From: DSWT01 sp035415725
GTDB lineage: Bacteria; Chloroflexota; Anaerolineae; B4-G1; SLSP01
Direction: 5' to 3'
Length of the DNA stretch: 18,957 nucleotides
NCBI GenBank assembly: GCA_035415725.1
Contig: DAOOGN010000087.1
Location: 1 to 18,957 of the forward strand
Shown here one piece after another: positions 1 through 7,010 of the stretch (positions are counted from its first letter, which is position 1; each line of letters begins with the position of its first letter). The notes under the pieces are model-generated. The model had not been told where the DNA came from and searched no databases. It worked only from the letters and a program-made list of their open reading frames with translations. Made by a program: the position numbers and the translations under genes.

Positions 1-22
1 TGCCCTCCCCAAAGTCCCGTTC

Positions 23-41
23 GCCACCTGGCAAAGGTGGC
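23..41 (-). terminator. small hairpin downstream of the PIN/TRAM gene
   Basis: A 7-bp perfect stem (23-29 with 35-41) closes a 5-nt loop, 23 nt past the stop codon of the minus-strand PIN/TRAM gene. No T-run follows on either strand, so it is at best a weak or factor-assisted terminator, or an RNA 3'-end structure. The window edge prevents seeing what lies beyond. Confidence 0.3.
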
Positions 42-63
42 TGAATAGTTACCTATTATTTTA

Positions 64-1137
64 TTATTCCTCATTGCCGGGGCGGGCGAAGATCATCCGC
101 CCTGCCGCCGTCTGCAAAGTTTTGCTCACGGTGACATCAATGGTTTCACCAATGTAACGTGCCCCCTCTTCAACGACCACCATAGTGCCATCGTCCAGAT
201 AGCCGACGCCCTGGTTTTGCTCTTTCCCTTCCTGGAGCACGTGGATGGAAAAGCTTTCGCCGGGGAGCAGAACTGTTTTAACGGCATTGGCCAGTTCGTT
301 GACGTTGAGCACCTTCACCGCCTGAAGTTCGGCAACCCGGTTCAGGTTATAGTCGTTGGTAAGAATGGAGCCACCCAATTCTTTCGCCAGAGCAATCAGT
401 TTGTCATCCACTTCGCGGATACCCGGCACATCGGCATCGGTGAGGCGCACCGGCACCGGAGAATCTTCTTGCAGTTGCCGCAAGATTTCCAGTCCCCGCC
501 GTCCGCGATTCCGCCGCAGGGTATCGGATGAGTCGGCAACGTGCTGTAATTCATTCAACACAAACAGCGGCACGATCAACTCTCCCTGGATAAAGCCGGT
601 GCGACAAATATCGGCGATACGCCCATCGATGATCACGCTGGTATCCAGAAGCACCGGCAGTTGACGTGGCTCCGACGGCAGTACCTCAAGGGAAGCATGG
701 GCTTCTTTAGGGAAGATCCGCATCCGCAAGCCTTGCAACAAATCCGGCCGGAGGGTGGTCAATGTCAACCCCACGTAGCCGAAGGCAGCCGCCACAATAA
801 AAGGCAAAAACTGTCCCAAAGGTTGCGGCAGTAAGGACAAGGGATAGGCCGTGATGGCCCCCAACGCCAACCCCACAAACAGGCCGAAAGCCGCCGAAAA
901 AATAATATCGGCCGGGAGATGTTGAACGGCATGGCGAAACCGGTTGAAGGGTTTAAGTGTGATTCGCGGCGTGAAGATGAATCCCAGAATAGCGCCCAAG
1001 AGACCCCCGAAAATCATCACGTAAGTATGTATGTTTTGCGGAATGACGGGGATTTGAACAATTTGCGCCGCAAGGGCCGCGCCGGCGGAGCCAAAGACAA
1101 AAACACCAATAATGCGCAGGATAAAGGTTATCTGCAT
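64..1137 (-). CDS. membrane-anchored PIN/TRAM domain protein (YacL-like)
   Basis: A 357-residue protein of the YacL type: N-terminal membrane segments, a PIN nuclease-fold domain and a C-terminal TRAM domain. Hydrophobic segments lie at about residues 3-25, 37-55, 77-97 and 108-127. The PIN domain starts at LLDTSVIIDGR (about 163-173), with acidic residues D165, D171, E196 and D262 (TNDYN) fitting the usual metal site. The TRAM part spans about 293-350. PIN/TRAM proteins are predicted RNases; their cellular role is poorly known. The start was set at 1137 because GGAG lies 11 nt upstream on the minus strand; an in-frame ATG at 1188 has no comparable site. It is transcribed away from the LysW-like gene. 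The family call is firm; the substrate is unknown. Confidence 0.9.
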   Translation of the reverse strand: MQITFILRIIGVFVFGSAGAALAAQIVQIPVIPQNIHTYVMIFGGLLGAILGFIFTPRITLKPFNRFRHAVQHLPADIIFSAAFGLFVGLALGAITAYPLSLLPQPLGQFLPFIVAAAFGYVGLTLTTLRPDLLQGLRMRIFPKEAHASLEVLPSEPRQLPVLLDTSVIIDGRIADICRTGFIQGELIVPLFVLNELQHVADSSDTLRRNRGRRGLEILRQLQEDSPVPVRLTDADVPGIREVDDKLIALAKELGGSILTNDYNLNRVAELQAVKVLNVNELANAVKTVLLPGESFSIHVLQEGKEQNQGVGYLDDGTMVVVEEGARYIGETIDVTVSKTLQTAAGRMIFARPGNEE

Positions 1138-1468
1138 AAGAATAATTTCTCCATAAATAAAGGGTCGATAAAGGCTAGGCGGACCCATACAGACCGCCCT
1201 CAGTGCTTTATGTTGCTTCTAAAGGTTCTGCCGGTGGGTGATAAAACAGGCTATAGCGCGTCTTAAAGGGAGGCGAAGATTCTTTATTAAAGATGCAATT
1301 AACTCAGACGGAACACCTGGCAGGGCCATAATGCCGCGCGATATGCGCCAATCCGAACATTTTATAGCGTTTTCACGGGCGTCCCACCTGAACCGCGAGA
1401 CATAAATAAATGCGTGCTTGACTTGTTTGTACTTGATCTTAGCACAGTCATAGGAAAAGTCAAAAATG
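1138..1468. other. intergenic region between divergent genes
   Basis: About 330 nt lie between the start of the PIN/TRAM gene and the LysW promoter. I see no convincing ORF or RNA gene. It must contain the minus-strand promoter of the PIN/TRAM gene, but I could not pick a hexamer pair with acceptable spacing. Confidence 0.6.
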
Positions 1469-1496
1469 TTGACATTCTCAGAATTTTAGATATATT
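1469..1496 (+). promoter_or_regulatory. sigma-70-type promoter of the LysW-like gene
   Basis: TTGACA at 1469-1474 and TATATT at 1491-1496 are separated by 16 nt. The start codon at 1532 follows 35 nt later, with a ribosome site AGGAG at 1520-1524. A perfect -35 box and near-consensus -10 box in an AT-rich stretch make this one of the clearer promoters in the window. Confidence 0.7.
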
Positions 1497-1531
1497 GTAG
1501 GTTAAGATGTCATTTTTACAGGAGCAGAAAA

Positions 1532-1780
1532 ATGGCGAGATGTCCGGAGTGTAATGCTAAGTTGGTGGTCGCCCCAGATTTGGAACGCTGGGATCGCATC
1601 TTCTGCGAGGCTTGTGGTGTTGAGCTGGAGGTCGTCGATGTAAACCCTCTGGAGCTCGAGGCTGTTTACGATTTCGAGGATGATGACAATACCCTGGATG
1701 AACTCGAGGAAGATGAGGAAGACCTGGAATGGGAGGACGAAACCGAAGACGAAGAGGAAGAAGAAGAGGAAGAGTGGTAG
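1532..1780 (+). CDS. LysW-like zinc-ribbon protein with long acidic tail
   Basis: An 82-residue protein. Its N-terminus carries two CxxC pairs (CPEC at 4-7 and CEAC at 25-28) followed by GVELEVVDVNPLELE, the typical layout of LysW-type amino-group carrier proteins. Classical LysW has about 54 residues and ends in EDWGE, whose terminal glutamate carries the lysine or arginine intermediate. This protein instead runs on through about 30 residues that are almost all Asp/Glu and ends in a single Trp, so the carrier C-terminus is not conserved. No lysine or arginine biosynthesis gene (lysX, lysZ, lysY, lysJ, lysK) is nearby. ATG at 1532 has AGGAG 7 nt upstream. It may be a paralogue with another job, such as zinc binding, basic-partner binding or transcription-associated zinc ribbon. 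Family resemblance is good; function is open. Confidence 0.8.
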   Translation: MARCPECNAKLVVAPDLERWDRIFCEACGVELEVVDVNPLELEAVYDFEDDDNTLDELEEDEEDLEWEDETEDEEEEEEEEW

Positions 1781-1805
1781 TAACTCTGAATCATGATTCT
1801 GGATG

Positions 1806-1841
1806 AAAAACAGGCCGGCGAAATTTCGCCGGCCTGTTTTT
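1806..1841. terminator. bidirectional rho-independent terminator
   Basis: A perfect 36-nt palindrome: AAAAA, a GC-rich arm CAGGCCGGCG, an AAATTT centre, then the complement ending in TTTTT. It lies between the converging LysW-like gene (stop at 1780) and LysM gene (stop at 1859), so it can end both transcripts. Confidence 0.9.
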
Positions 1842-1858
1842 GGCTCAACTCACCGGCG

Positions 1859-3472
1859 TTACGTCGGTCGCCGCGACAAGAAGAAGAGCACACCTACAGC
1901 AATAGCCAGAACCAGCACGATGACCCCGGTGATACGCAAGACCGTGTTGAGCACTTTGGTGACGCCGCCGGATTTTTCTTCGCCACCTGCTGCTGGCGAT
2001 GTAGCGGTGGCGCGGGGACTCGTTTGTGTGGCCTCCGGGCCGGTAGCGGCGCCGGCGTCGCGCACGTAACCCAGGTTCAATGAAGAAACCTGCCCCGCGC
2101 TGAGCATGATGTTCCATTGTCCGGCATCGGTCAACTTATAGCCGGGCGGAGCGGTGTAGCGCAGAATATAGTTCCCCGGTTCGAGATTCTGAAAACAGTA
2201 TGGCTCACTGATGCCGTCGGTTTTGTAGGTCCCCGCCGGGCCTGACACACCGACAAGGTTGATTTCCGCATTGGGGAGCGCCATTTCTCCGGCATCCGCC
2301 TGGCGGAACATATCGTTGTTGACATCGTCATAGGCCAATACACAGAGCGACGCTGTATTGCCCGCCGGCGCTGCGGGAAGTCCACTGTTGCCTGAAGCCG
2401 GGGTCGCTTCTGGCGTTGTCGGCGTTGCCGTTGGCGTCGGCGTTGGCGTGTTAGCCGTAGCCGCCGGGGCAGAGATAATCACCTCTTGACCAATGGCGAG
2501 AAAGTCGTTGATCACCGTCCCCTCGTTGAGGCGGCGCAGCTCGTCCAAATCCACACCATACTCGATGGCCAGGCCAAACATGGTGTCGCCGGAAACGACA
2601 GTGTGCACAATGGCGCCATCAGGACGCGGCGTCGGCGTGTACCGCGGCGCGACCGGGGTAGGCGGAATCTCAGATGTGGGCGGCGGCGGTTCAAGCGTCG
2701 GCGTGGGGGTTTGCCCCAGGGAGACTACTTTCAAACTCATATTATCCGAATACGCATCGTTGTGTTTGTTGGGCCATTTCGCATAGAATTGCGTGAAGAA
2801 GGTGACGGCGCCGCTCGCCCCCACGGTGGCCTGGACCGGTCCCACGATCCCATACTTGTCATAGTAATAATAAGGTTGGCTCCACACGATGTTGGAACTG
2901 AAGGGATCCGTGCCACCGTTGGGGTCAATACCCACACGGAAGTAGAACGCATAGGGATCACCGCAGGACGTACCAGACGTATCTTCGCCACAGGACCATG
3001 CGTGCGCAGCGTAGGACGCTTCGACGACGGTGCCAGGAGTGACGTTGCGCACGACCTGATAATAGCCGGCATTTTGTTTCCTGAAGAAGGTAAAACACAT
3101 GCCGGCATAATAACCCTGGTAAATGCGCAAAGGACTCTGATTAAACGGCGCTTCGTTGGGGATGACCTTACACTCCGGCCGGCCAAAATCGCCTTCCTGC
3201 CACCATGTCACCCAGCCTTCCGGCGTGAAGATCTCGCCGTATTGCACCCCGGAGAAGGTGTCGCGCGTCCAGTTGTCATAGTTGGGCAATGAATTGTCCA
3301 CAGGTTTGCCGATCCCCTCAAAGCCCGGGTTCACCAGCAGATTGGTGCCGATTTCCTGCCGGAGGGGACTCCGCCCCTCGCGTGCGGCTGCCGGTGACGC
3401 CAGAACGAAGGTGGACAAGGTCAGCACCAGCAACAGCAGTGCTACCCATCCTCTTAATCTTTTCGCTTTCAT
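1859..3472 (-). CDS. secreted LysM surface protein with C-terminal membrane anchor
   Basis: A 537-residue exported protein. Residues 1-30 form a signal peptide (KAKR, a hydrophobic core, then ASPAAA). Residues about 44-250, starting NLLVNPGFE and rich in Trp/Tyr, resemble a carbohydrate-binding-type beta-sandwich. A Pro/Thr linker (254-285) leads to a LysM domain (about 289-334, VVSGDTMFGLAIEYGV), which in this family binds peptidoglycan or chitin-like glycans. After a second Thr/Pro linker comes an SdrB/prealbumin-like domain (about 375-470, from CVLAYDDVNNDM to YILRYTAPPGY). One transmembrane helix (about 507-533) ends in RRPT. Start at 3472 has AAGGAGG 9 nt upstream. It is the only gene of its unit and shares a terminator with the LysW-like gene. 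Likely a wall- or glycan-associated surface protein; ligand unknown. Confidence 0.85.
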   Translation of the reverse strand: MKAKRLRGWVALLLLVLTLSTFVLASPAAAREGRSPLRQEIGTNLLVNPGFEGIGKPVDNSLPNYDNWTRDTFSGVQYGEIFTPEGWVTWWQEGDFGRPECKVIPNEAPFNQSPLRIYQGYYAGMCFTFFRKQNAGYYQVVRNVTPGTVVEASYAAHAWSCGEDTSGTSCGDPYAFYFRVGIDPNGGTDPFSSNIVWSQPYYYYDKYGIVGPVQATVGASGAVTFFTQFYAKWPNKHNDAYSDNMSLKVVSLGQTPTPTLEPPPPTSEIPPTPVAPRYTPTPRPDGAIVHTVVSGDTMFGLAIEYGVDLDELRRLNEGTVINDFLAIGQEVIISAPAATANTPTPTPTATPTTPEATPASGNSGLPAAPAGNTASLCVLAYDDVNNDMFRQADAGEMALPNAEINLVGVSGPAGTYKTDGISEPYCFQNLEPGNYILRYTAPPGYKLTDAGQWNIMLSAGQVSSLNLGYVRDAGAATGPEATQTSPRATATSPAAGGEEKSGGVTKVLNTVLRITGVIVLVLAIAVGVLFFLSRRPT

Positions 3473-3504
3473 CAGTATGTGCCTCCTTATTTTAATTCAT
3501 AGCC

Positions 3505-3605
3505 GACCGAGGGCTGAAACCCCACGGCTAAACACACGCCCCCCCAGGGGGACTGAGTTGCCAGCCCGCATGGCTGAGTGGGTTCAGCCGCCGACTTTAG
3601 CCTTG
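3505..3605. repeat. possible degenerate dispersed intergenic repeat
   Basis: Within the 271-nt gap 3473-3743, GGCTGAAACCC (3512-3522) is nearly inverted by GGGTTCAGCC (3580-3589), and GGCTAAA (3526-3532) by TTTAGCC (3596-3602), around a C-run/G-run. The same GGCTAAA core occurs inside the MITE near 12371. This looks like a decayed dispersed repeat, but only one copy is visible here. Nothing else was recognised in the gap. Confidence 0.35.
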
Positions 3606-3743
3606 GCTTTTTATTCGCCGTTCTTTAACGAACACAGCCGCCAGCGTTGAAATGATGTCAGCGCCGGCGGCATAGGATGAACGAAGTATCAAGCATGGAA
3701 AATTATAACATAGCGATAGGTGTTGTCAAACATCATCATCATT

Positions 3744-4676
3744 TTACGGTTTGTGGGCATAAGTGGTGAAGAGATCGCCCAAATTGATGCGGAGGGGCAA
3801 CCCGCGCCATTTCAATCGCGTGACCAGCCTTTCCAGCGGTCGCCCAAATGACGGCAACAGGGCAGTGACGCGGCTTGCCAGGTAGCCGGCTTGCAGATAA
3901 CGCCCCTGTGCGCCCATCCACATCACTCGAAATCCGGCTTTGTCCAATAGCGCGGCCAGCGTGTGACGTGAGAAGTAGAACAGGTGCATTTCCATATACC
4001 AGGGCCAGCGCGTCCCCATCAGACGAGAAAAAAGGCTATCGATGTCCATCGTATGCACTACCAACGTGCCGCCCGATTCGAGTGCCAGCCATGCGGCCTG
4101 CAATGTACCAAGCGGGTTCGGAACATGTTCGATGACATCCCACATAGTCACGACGCTGAAATAACCTGCGGGGAAACTGGCATTTTCCAGCGTGCCCAAG
4201 TGCATTTTTAATCCCTGCGCGCGGGCCTGTTCGACCGCCCATGCGCTCGGTTCTACGCCCCAGGCATCCCACCCGTGCTGTGTCGCTATGTCCACAAAAA
4301 TGCCGGTATGGGCGCCCACATCAAGCAACCGGCGACCGTTGGCGGGACCGGTGAAGCGTTCCATAGGCCGCAGATGATGCTCGAAGGTCAACACCCGCCC
4401 TTCGCGCTCCTCAACGTAGAGCGGGTCTTGCACGGCGGCGTAAATATCCAGAACCGCGCCGCTTCTAGGACGGGGCGTCGCATAGACGAAACCGCAGCGC
4501 TTACATTTAACGATGGGACCATGACAGCCGTATCCGCCGTTGGTGCAGGCATAAGCATTCCAATCGGCATGTTTTTGGCGGTTGAGCGTGGACGGAATGT
4601 ATACAGCGTAATCATCCGCGCCGCACAAATTGCAGCGGATATGTTCCGGCGCATATTCGGCTTCGGAAGACGTCAT
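3744..4676 (-). CDS. class I SAM-dependent methyltransferase with N-terminal zinc ribbon
   Basis: A 310-residue protein. The N-terminus has a cysteine-rich zinc-ribbon-like part (C15-x2-C18 and C58-x2-C61, with C44 and C51 between). Then comes a Rossmann methyltransferase domain with motif I LLDVGAHTGIF (117-127), the acidic loop VEPS (141-144) and WDVIEHVPNP (179-188). This layout is typical of Methyltransf_23-type enzymes in polysaccharide or glycolipid clusters, where they methylate sugars or lipids; the substrate cannot be read here. The start was placed at 4676 because its ATG overlaps the TGA of the upstream glycosyltransferase as ATGA, which implies translational coupling. The reading frame stays open further upstream, but only as a shadow inside the glycosyltransferase gene. 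Last gene of a three-gene minus-strand unit. Confidence 0.85.
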   Translation of the reverse strand: MTSSEAEYAPEHIRCNLCGADDYAVYIPSTLNRQKHADWNAYACTNGGYGCHGPIVKCKRCGFVYATPRPRSGAVLDIYAAVQDPLYVEEREGRVLTFEHHLRPMERFTGPANGRRLLDVGAHTGIFVDIATQHGWDAWGVEPSAWAVEQARAQGLKMHLGTLENASFPAGYFSVVTMWDVIEHVPNPLGTLQAAWLALESGGTLVVHTMDIDSLFSRLMGTRWPWYMEMHLFYFSRHTLAALLDKAGFRVMWMGAQGRYLQAGYLASRVTALLPSFGRPLERLVTRLKWRGLPLRINLGDLFTTYAHKP

Positions 4677-5395
4677 GCGGCCTTCCCCAACAGACGGACG
4701 CGGAAAAGGCGCAGCACGGTGTAAAGCGCTTTGATGACCTCCTGGCGTGATATTTTCGATACGCCTTGCTGACGGTTTTGGAAAACGATGGGCACTTCGC
4801 CGACCTTCCAGCCGGCGCGTTGCACCCGATAAAGCATTTCGATCAGGAAAGAATAGCCGTTGGAAAAGATTTGGTCGAGGGCGATGGATTCTAACACCTG
4901 GCGGCGATAACAGCGAAAACCGGCGGTGGCATCGTGAGCGTGCAGGCCGAGCAACAAACGGGCGAAGGCATTCGCTCCCCAGCTCAATATCCGGCGCGGC
5001 AACGTACATTCAATGGCCGCGCCGCCCGGCACATAGCGACTGCCGATGACCACATCGTACCCTTGTGCAATCCTGGCGATCATATCAGGGATGTTTTTCG
5101 GCGGATGGGAAAAGTCCGCATCCATCGTGATGATGAGATCGTATCCGGCAGCGATGGCCCGGTGAAAGCCGGCGACGTAAGCCGTCCCCAATCCCAGTTT
5201 ACCTGCGCGGTGAATCACGTGAATGCGCCCCGGGTTCTCAGCCGCCAACTGCTCGGCAATAGCGCCGGTGCCGTCGGGCGAGTTGTCGTCTACGACGATG
5301 ACATCGACGGTAGAGGGAAGCGCCAGAAGTTGCGTGACCAGAGCCGCGAGGTTTTCTTTTTCATTGTAAGTGGGGACAATGACGTTGGTTTTCAT
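4673..5395 (-). CDS. polyprenyl-phosphate mannosyltransferase-like GT2 (Dpm1/Ppm1 type)
   Basis: A 240-residue family 2 glycosyltransferase. It opens with VIVPTYNEKENL, has the nucleotide-binding DDNSPDGTG at 36-44, the metal-binding DAD at 92-94 (MDADFSHPP) and GSRYVPGG at 118-125. All are characteristic of dolichyl- or polyprenyl-phosphate mannose synthases. These move mannose (or another hexose) from a GDP- or UDP-sugar to a lipid phosphate carrier at the inner membrane face. There is no C-terminal membrane domain, so it is the short, peripheral form. No clear ribosome site precedes ATG at 5395; the upstream gene ends 38 nt away. The downstream methyltransferase overlaps its stop. The product probably feeds GT-C enzymes that use lipid-linked sugars; one candidate is encoded at 9549-11753, though linking the two is inference. 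Confidence 0.88.
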   Translation of the reverse strand: MKTNVIVPTYNEKENLAALVTQLLALPSTVDVIVVDDNSPDGTGAIAEQLAAENPGRIHVIHRAGKLGLGTAYVAGFHRAIAAGYDLIITMDADFSHPPKNIPDMIARIAQGYDVVIGSRYVPGGAAIECTLPRRILSWGANAFARLLLGLHAHDATAGFRCYRRQVLESIALDQIFSNGYSFLIEMLYRVQRAGWKVGEVPIVFQNRQQGVSKISRQEVIKALYTVLRLFRVRLLGKAA

Positions 5396-5433
5396 AGGTT
5401 AAGCCGCACAGCGCAGACAGTGGGACTCTGCCC

Positions 5434-5817
5434 TTATCGCGTAAGAATATCAATGAGCGCGCTGATGGCAATGCAGCCGGCGCCGATCAATCCCATGCGC
5501 AGCGCGAAGGTCACGCGCTTGTTCATCCCTTTGCGCTCGTTTTGGATGATGTCGACGGCAATGGCGTTATCCATCCCGGCGGTCAGCGGGTTGATGCTGA
5601 AGCTCCTGCTCGTGCTCAACATCGCCAGCACGGCCGGCGCCGCACAGATAATGGCCGCGATGCCGACCCAGAACATCCGCTCACTCCATGCCGTACTGGT
5701 GCAGCGCGTCCCAATCTGGCACGAGATGGTCACGACGATAAAAAGAGCCAAATCGATCAGCAAAATCACGCCCAAGAAACGTCCGATGCTGAGTAAAGCC
5801 TGTTTTACTTTGTCCAT
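5434..5817 (-). CDS. small membrane protein of unknown function
   Basis: A 127-residue protein that I do not recognise. It has three hydrophobic segments: about residues 7-34 (ending FIVVTISCQIG), 46-66 (FWVGIAAIICAAPAVLAML) and 104-124. A polar loop between the last two contains NAIAVDIIQNERKGMNKR. The start at 5817 has GGAGGT 6 nt upstream. An in-frame ATG at 5889 was rejected because an extended -10 promoter lies between the two. It is the first gene of the unit that continues with the GT2 and the methyltransferase, so it may help place these enzymes at the membrane; that is only a guess from position. Confidence 0.7.
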   Translation of the reverse strand: MDKVKQALLSIGRFLGVILLIDLALFIVVTISCQIGTRCTSTAWSERMFWVGIAAIICAAPAVLAMLSTSRSFSINPLTAGMDNAIAVDIIQNERKGMNKRVTFALRMGLIGAGCIAISALIDILTR

Positions 5818-5872
5818 TGTTGAACCTCCGCAATCAGTCCCGCAGCGCCGAAGTAGCGCGTGAATCGCGTCC

Positions 5873-5881
5873 ATTATACCA
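5873..5881 (-). promoter_or_regulatory. extended -10 promoter of the membrane protein/GT2/methyltransferase unit
   Basis: On the minus strand the sequence reads TGGTATAAT: a perfect -10 hexamer (5873-5878) with the TGn extension. No good -35 is present, as is common for extended -10 promoters. It lies about 55 nt upstream of the start at 5817. Confidence 0.6.
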
Positions 5882-5940
5882 TATCTCACCGCCGAGCACG
5901 CTGAGGCCGCAGAGTGATGGAAAAACGGCTTTAGTTTTTG

Positions 5941-5989
5941 CCACGAATGACGCGGATTCGCACCGATTTTTTATGACCTCATTAAAAAA
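5941..5989. repeat. decayed AT-rich repeat with inverted arms
   Basis: CCACGAATGACGCGGATTCG followed by CACCGATTTTTT resembles the degenerate CACGAATT-type intergenic repeats scattered in many environmental bacterial genomes (from memory). TTTTTTATGA (5967-5976) is mirrored by TCATTAAAAAA (5979-5989) with a one-base bulge. It lies between the flavoprotein gene stop and the membrane protein promoter. Function unknown. Confidence 0.3.
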
Positions 5990-6050
5990 TATCTTCGCCC
6001 TCACGAAATTCTGAAGAACCCATTTTCCCGTTACCACGCGTTGTAGACCG

Positions 6051-7010
6051 TCACCGGCTGAACATCTTGAACAGCCAGCGTGGCACCAGGGAGAGCTGGC
6101 GGATATTATCCACGCTGTAGTCTGTCCCGTGGACAATCGCTTCTGCCGCCAGCAAGCCGCTTTTGATTGCCGGGCCGATGCCCTCGCCCATATCGCGCGT
6201 CGCCAGCCCTGCAGCGTCGCCCACGATGAAAGCATTGTCCACGCGCACCGCGCCGGAATGCTGACGCAGATAGTAGCTGTGTCCTTTCGGCGCGAAGGGA
6301 TGCTCGCGGACGAGACCGCGGTGTTCCAACTTTGCCACGAGTACGTCCCAATGACGTTGGATCGTGTCGCCGTGGGCGGTGAGCGTCTCCGCCATCCCAC
6401 CCACGCCCACGTTGACGTAGCCGCCGACCTTCGGCACGTACCAGGAATAGCCGGGGAGTTGGTTCTCCATAAACCACAGATAGCAGTGCGGGTCGACAAC
6501 GGCGTAGGGGAATTCTTCCTCCTGGGTGATGATGAGGGTGTCGCGCGCGCGAGGATGTACGTCCCGGAAAAACGTGCGGTAGACCGGACAATGCGTCCCC
6601 CCCGCGCCGATCAGGTACACGCCGGAGAATTCGCCATCCACGACGTAAGCGCCGTTCCTCCGCTCAATCGTCCGCACGTGATGGGTGGCAACAGGCACGC
6701 CCGACCTTTGAAGCAGCCAGTGGTCGAATTCGACCCGCCGGATGGCATACTGCCGGGTGGGGAGAGAGAAGCCGATCCCACGGATGGCGATGCGGAACGC
6801 AGCGAAGGAGGTGAGACTATGGGGATACTCCTCAGGCCGGATTTCCAGGTCGTGGAGGACCTGCGGCGGAATCCAGCCGGCGCAGAGTTTCACCCGTGGG
6901 AACGGCTCGCGGTCCAGCACAAGACAATCGATGTGATGACGTCGCAGGTACCACGCGCAGGCAGACCCGGCAGGCCCACCGCCGACGATAAGCACTTCGG
7001 TCTGGAGCAT
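6051..7010 (-). CDS. geranylgeranyl-reductase-family FAD-dependent oxidoreductase
   Basis: A 319-residue flavoprotein of the geranylgeranyl reductase/GidA-like group. The dinucleotide motif VLIVGGGPAGSACAW is at 6-20 and the ribose-binding acidic end VLDRE at 31-35. The family-typical PRVKLCAGW is at 39-45, and the second FAD motif FIVGDAAGLATRDMGEGIG at 261-279. Such enzymes reduce C=C bonds in isoprenoid or lipid chains. It is shorter than many members (about 380-400 residues). Start at 7010 overlaps the stop of the cyclopropane synthase gene by one base (TAATG) and has no ribosome site of its own, so translation is probably coupled. The context suggests a substrate carried on membrane lipids, for example reduction of a methylene intermediate made by the upstream enzyme. 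That reaction is inference. Confidence 0.85.
   Translation of the reverse strand: MLQTEVLIVGGGPAGSACAWYLRRHHIDCLVLDREPFPRVKLCAGWIPPQVLHDLEIRPEEYPHSLTSFAAFRIAIRGIGFSLPTRQYAIRRVEFDHWLLQRSGVPVATHHVRTIERRNGAYVVDGEFSGVYLIGAGGTHCPVYRTFFRDVHPRARDTLIITQEEEFPYAVVDPHCYLWFMENQLPGYSWYVPKVGGYVNVGVGGMAETLTAHGDTIQRHWDVLVAKLEHRGLVREHPFAPKGHSYYLRQHSGAVRVDNAFIVGDAAGLATRDMGEGIGPAIKSGLLAAEAIVHGTDYSVDNIRQLSLVPRWLFKMFSR

Noticed and set aside
1532..1780. A lysine or arginine biosynthesis cluster around LysW
   Set aside because: Neighbours are a PIN/TRAM protein and a surface protein; no LysX, LysZ, LysY, LysJ or LysK homologue is in the window.
1666..1893. Minus-strand frame rich in serine runs
   Set aside because: It is the reverse of the GA-rich sequence encoding the acidic tail of the LysW-like protein and of the terminator palindrome; low-complexity artefact.
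2400..2460. Short tandem repeats that could be a CRISPR or minisatellite
   Set aside because: They are GGCGTT/GGCGTC-type codons for the Thr/Pro linker of the LysM protein; no repeat-spacer pattern.
4677..5009. Longer N-terminus for the zinc-ribbon methyltransferase
   Set aside because: The extension lies inside the glycosyltransferase gene, is Arg/Pro-rich shadow sequence, and the ATGA overlap at 4676 marks the natural start.
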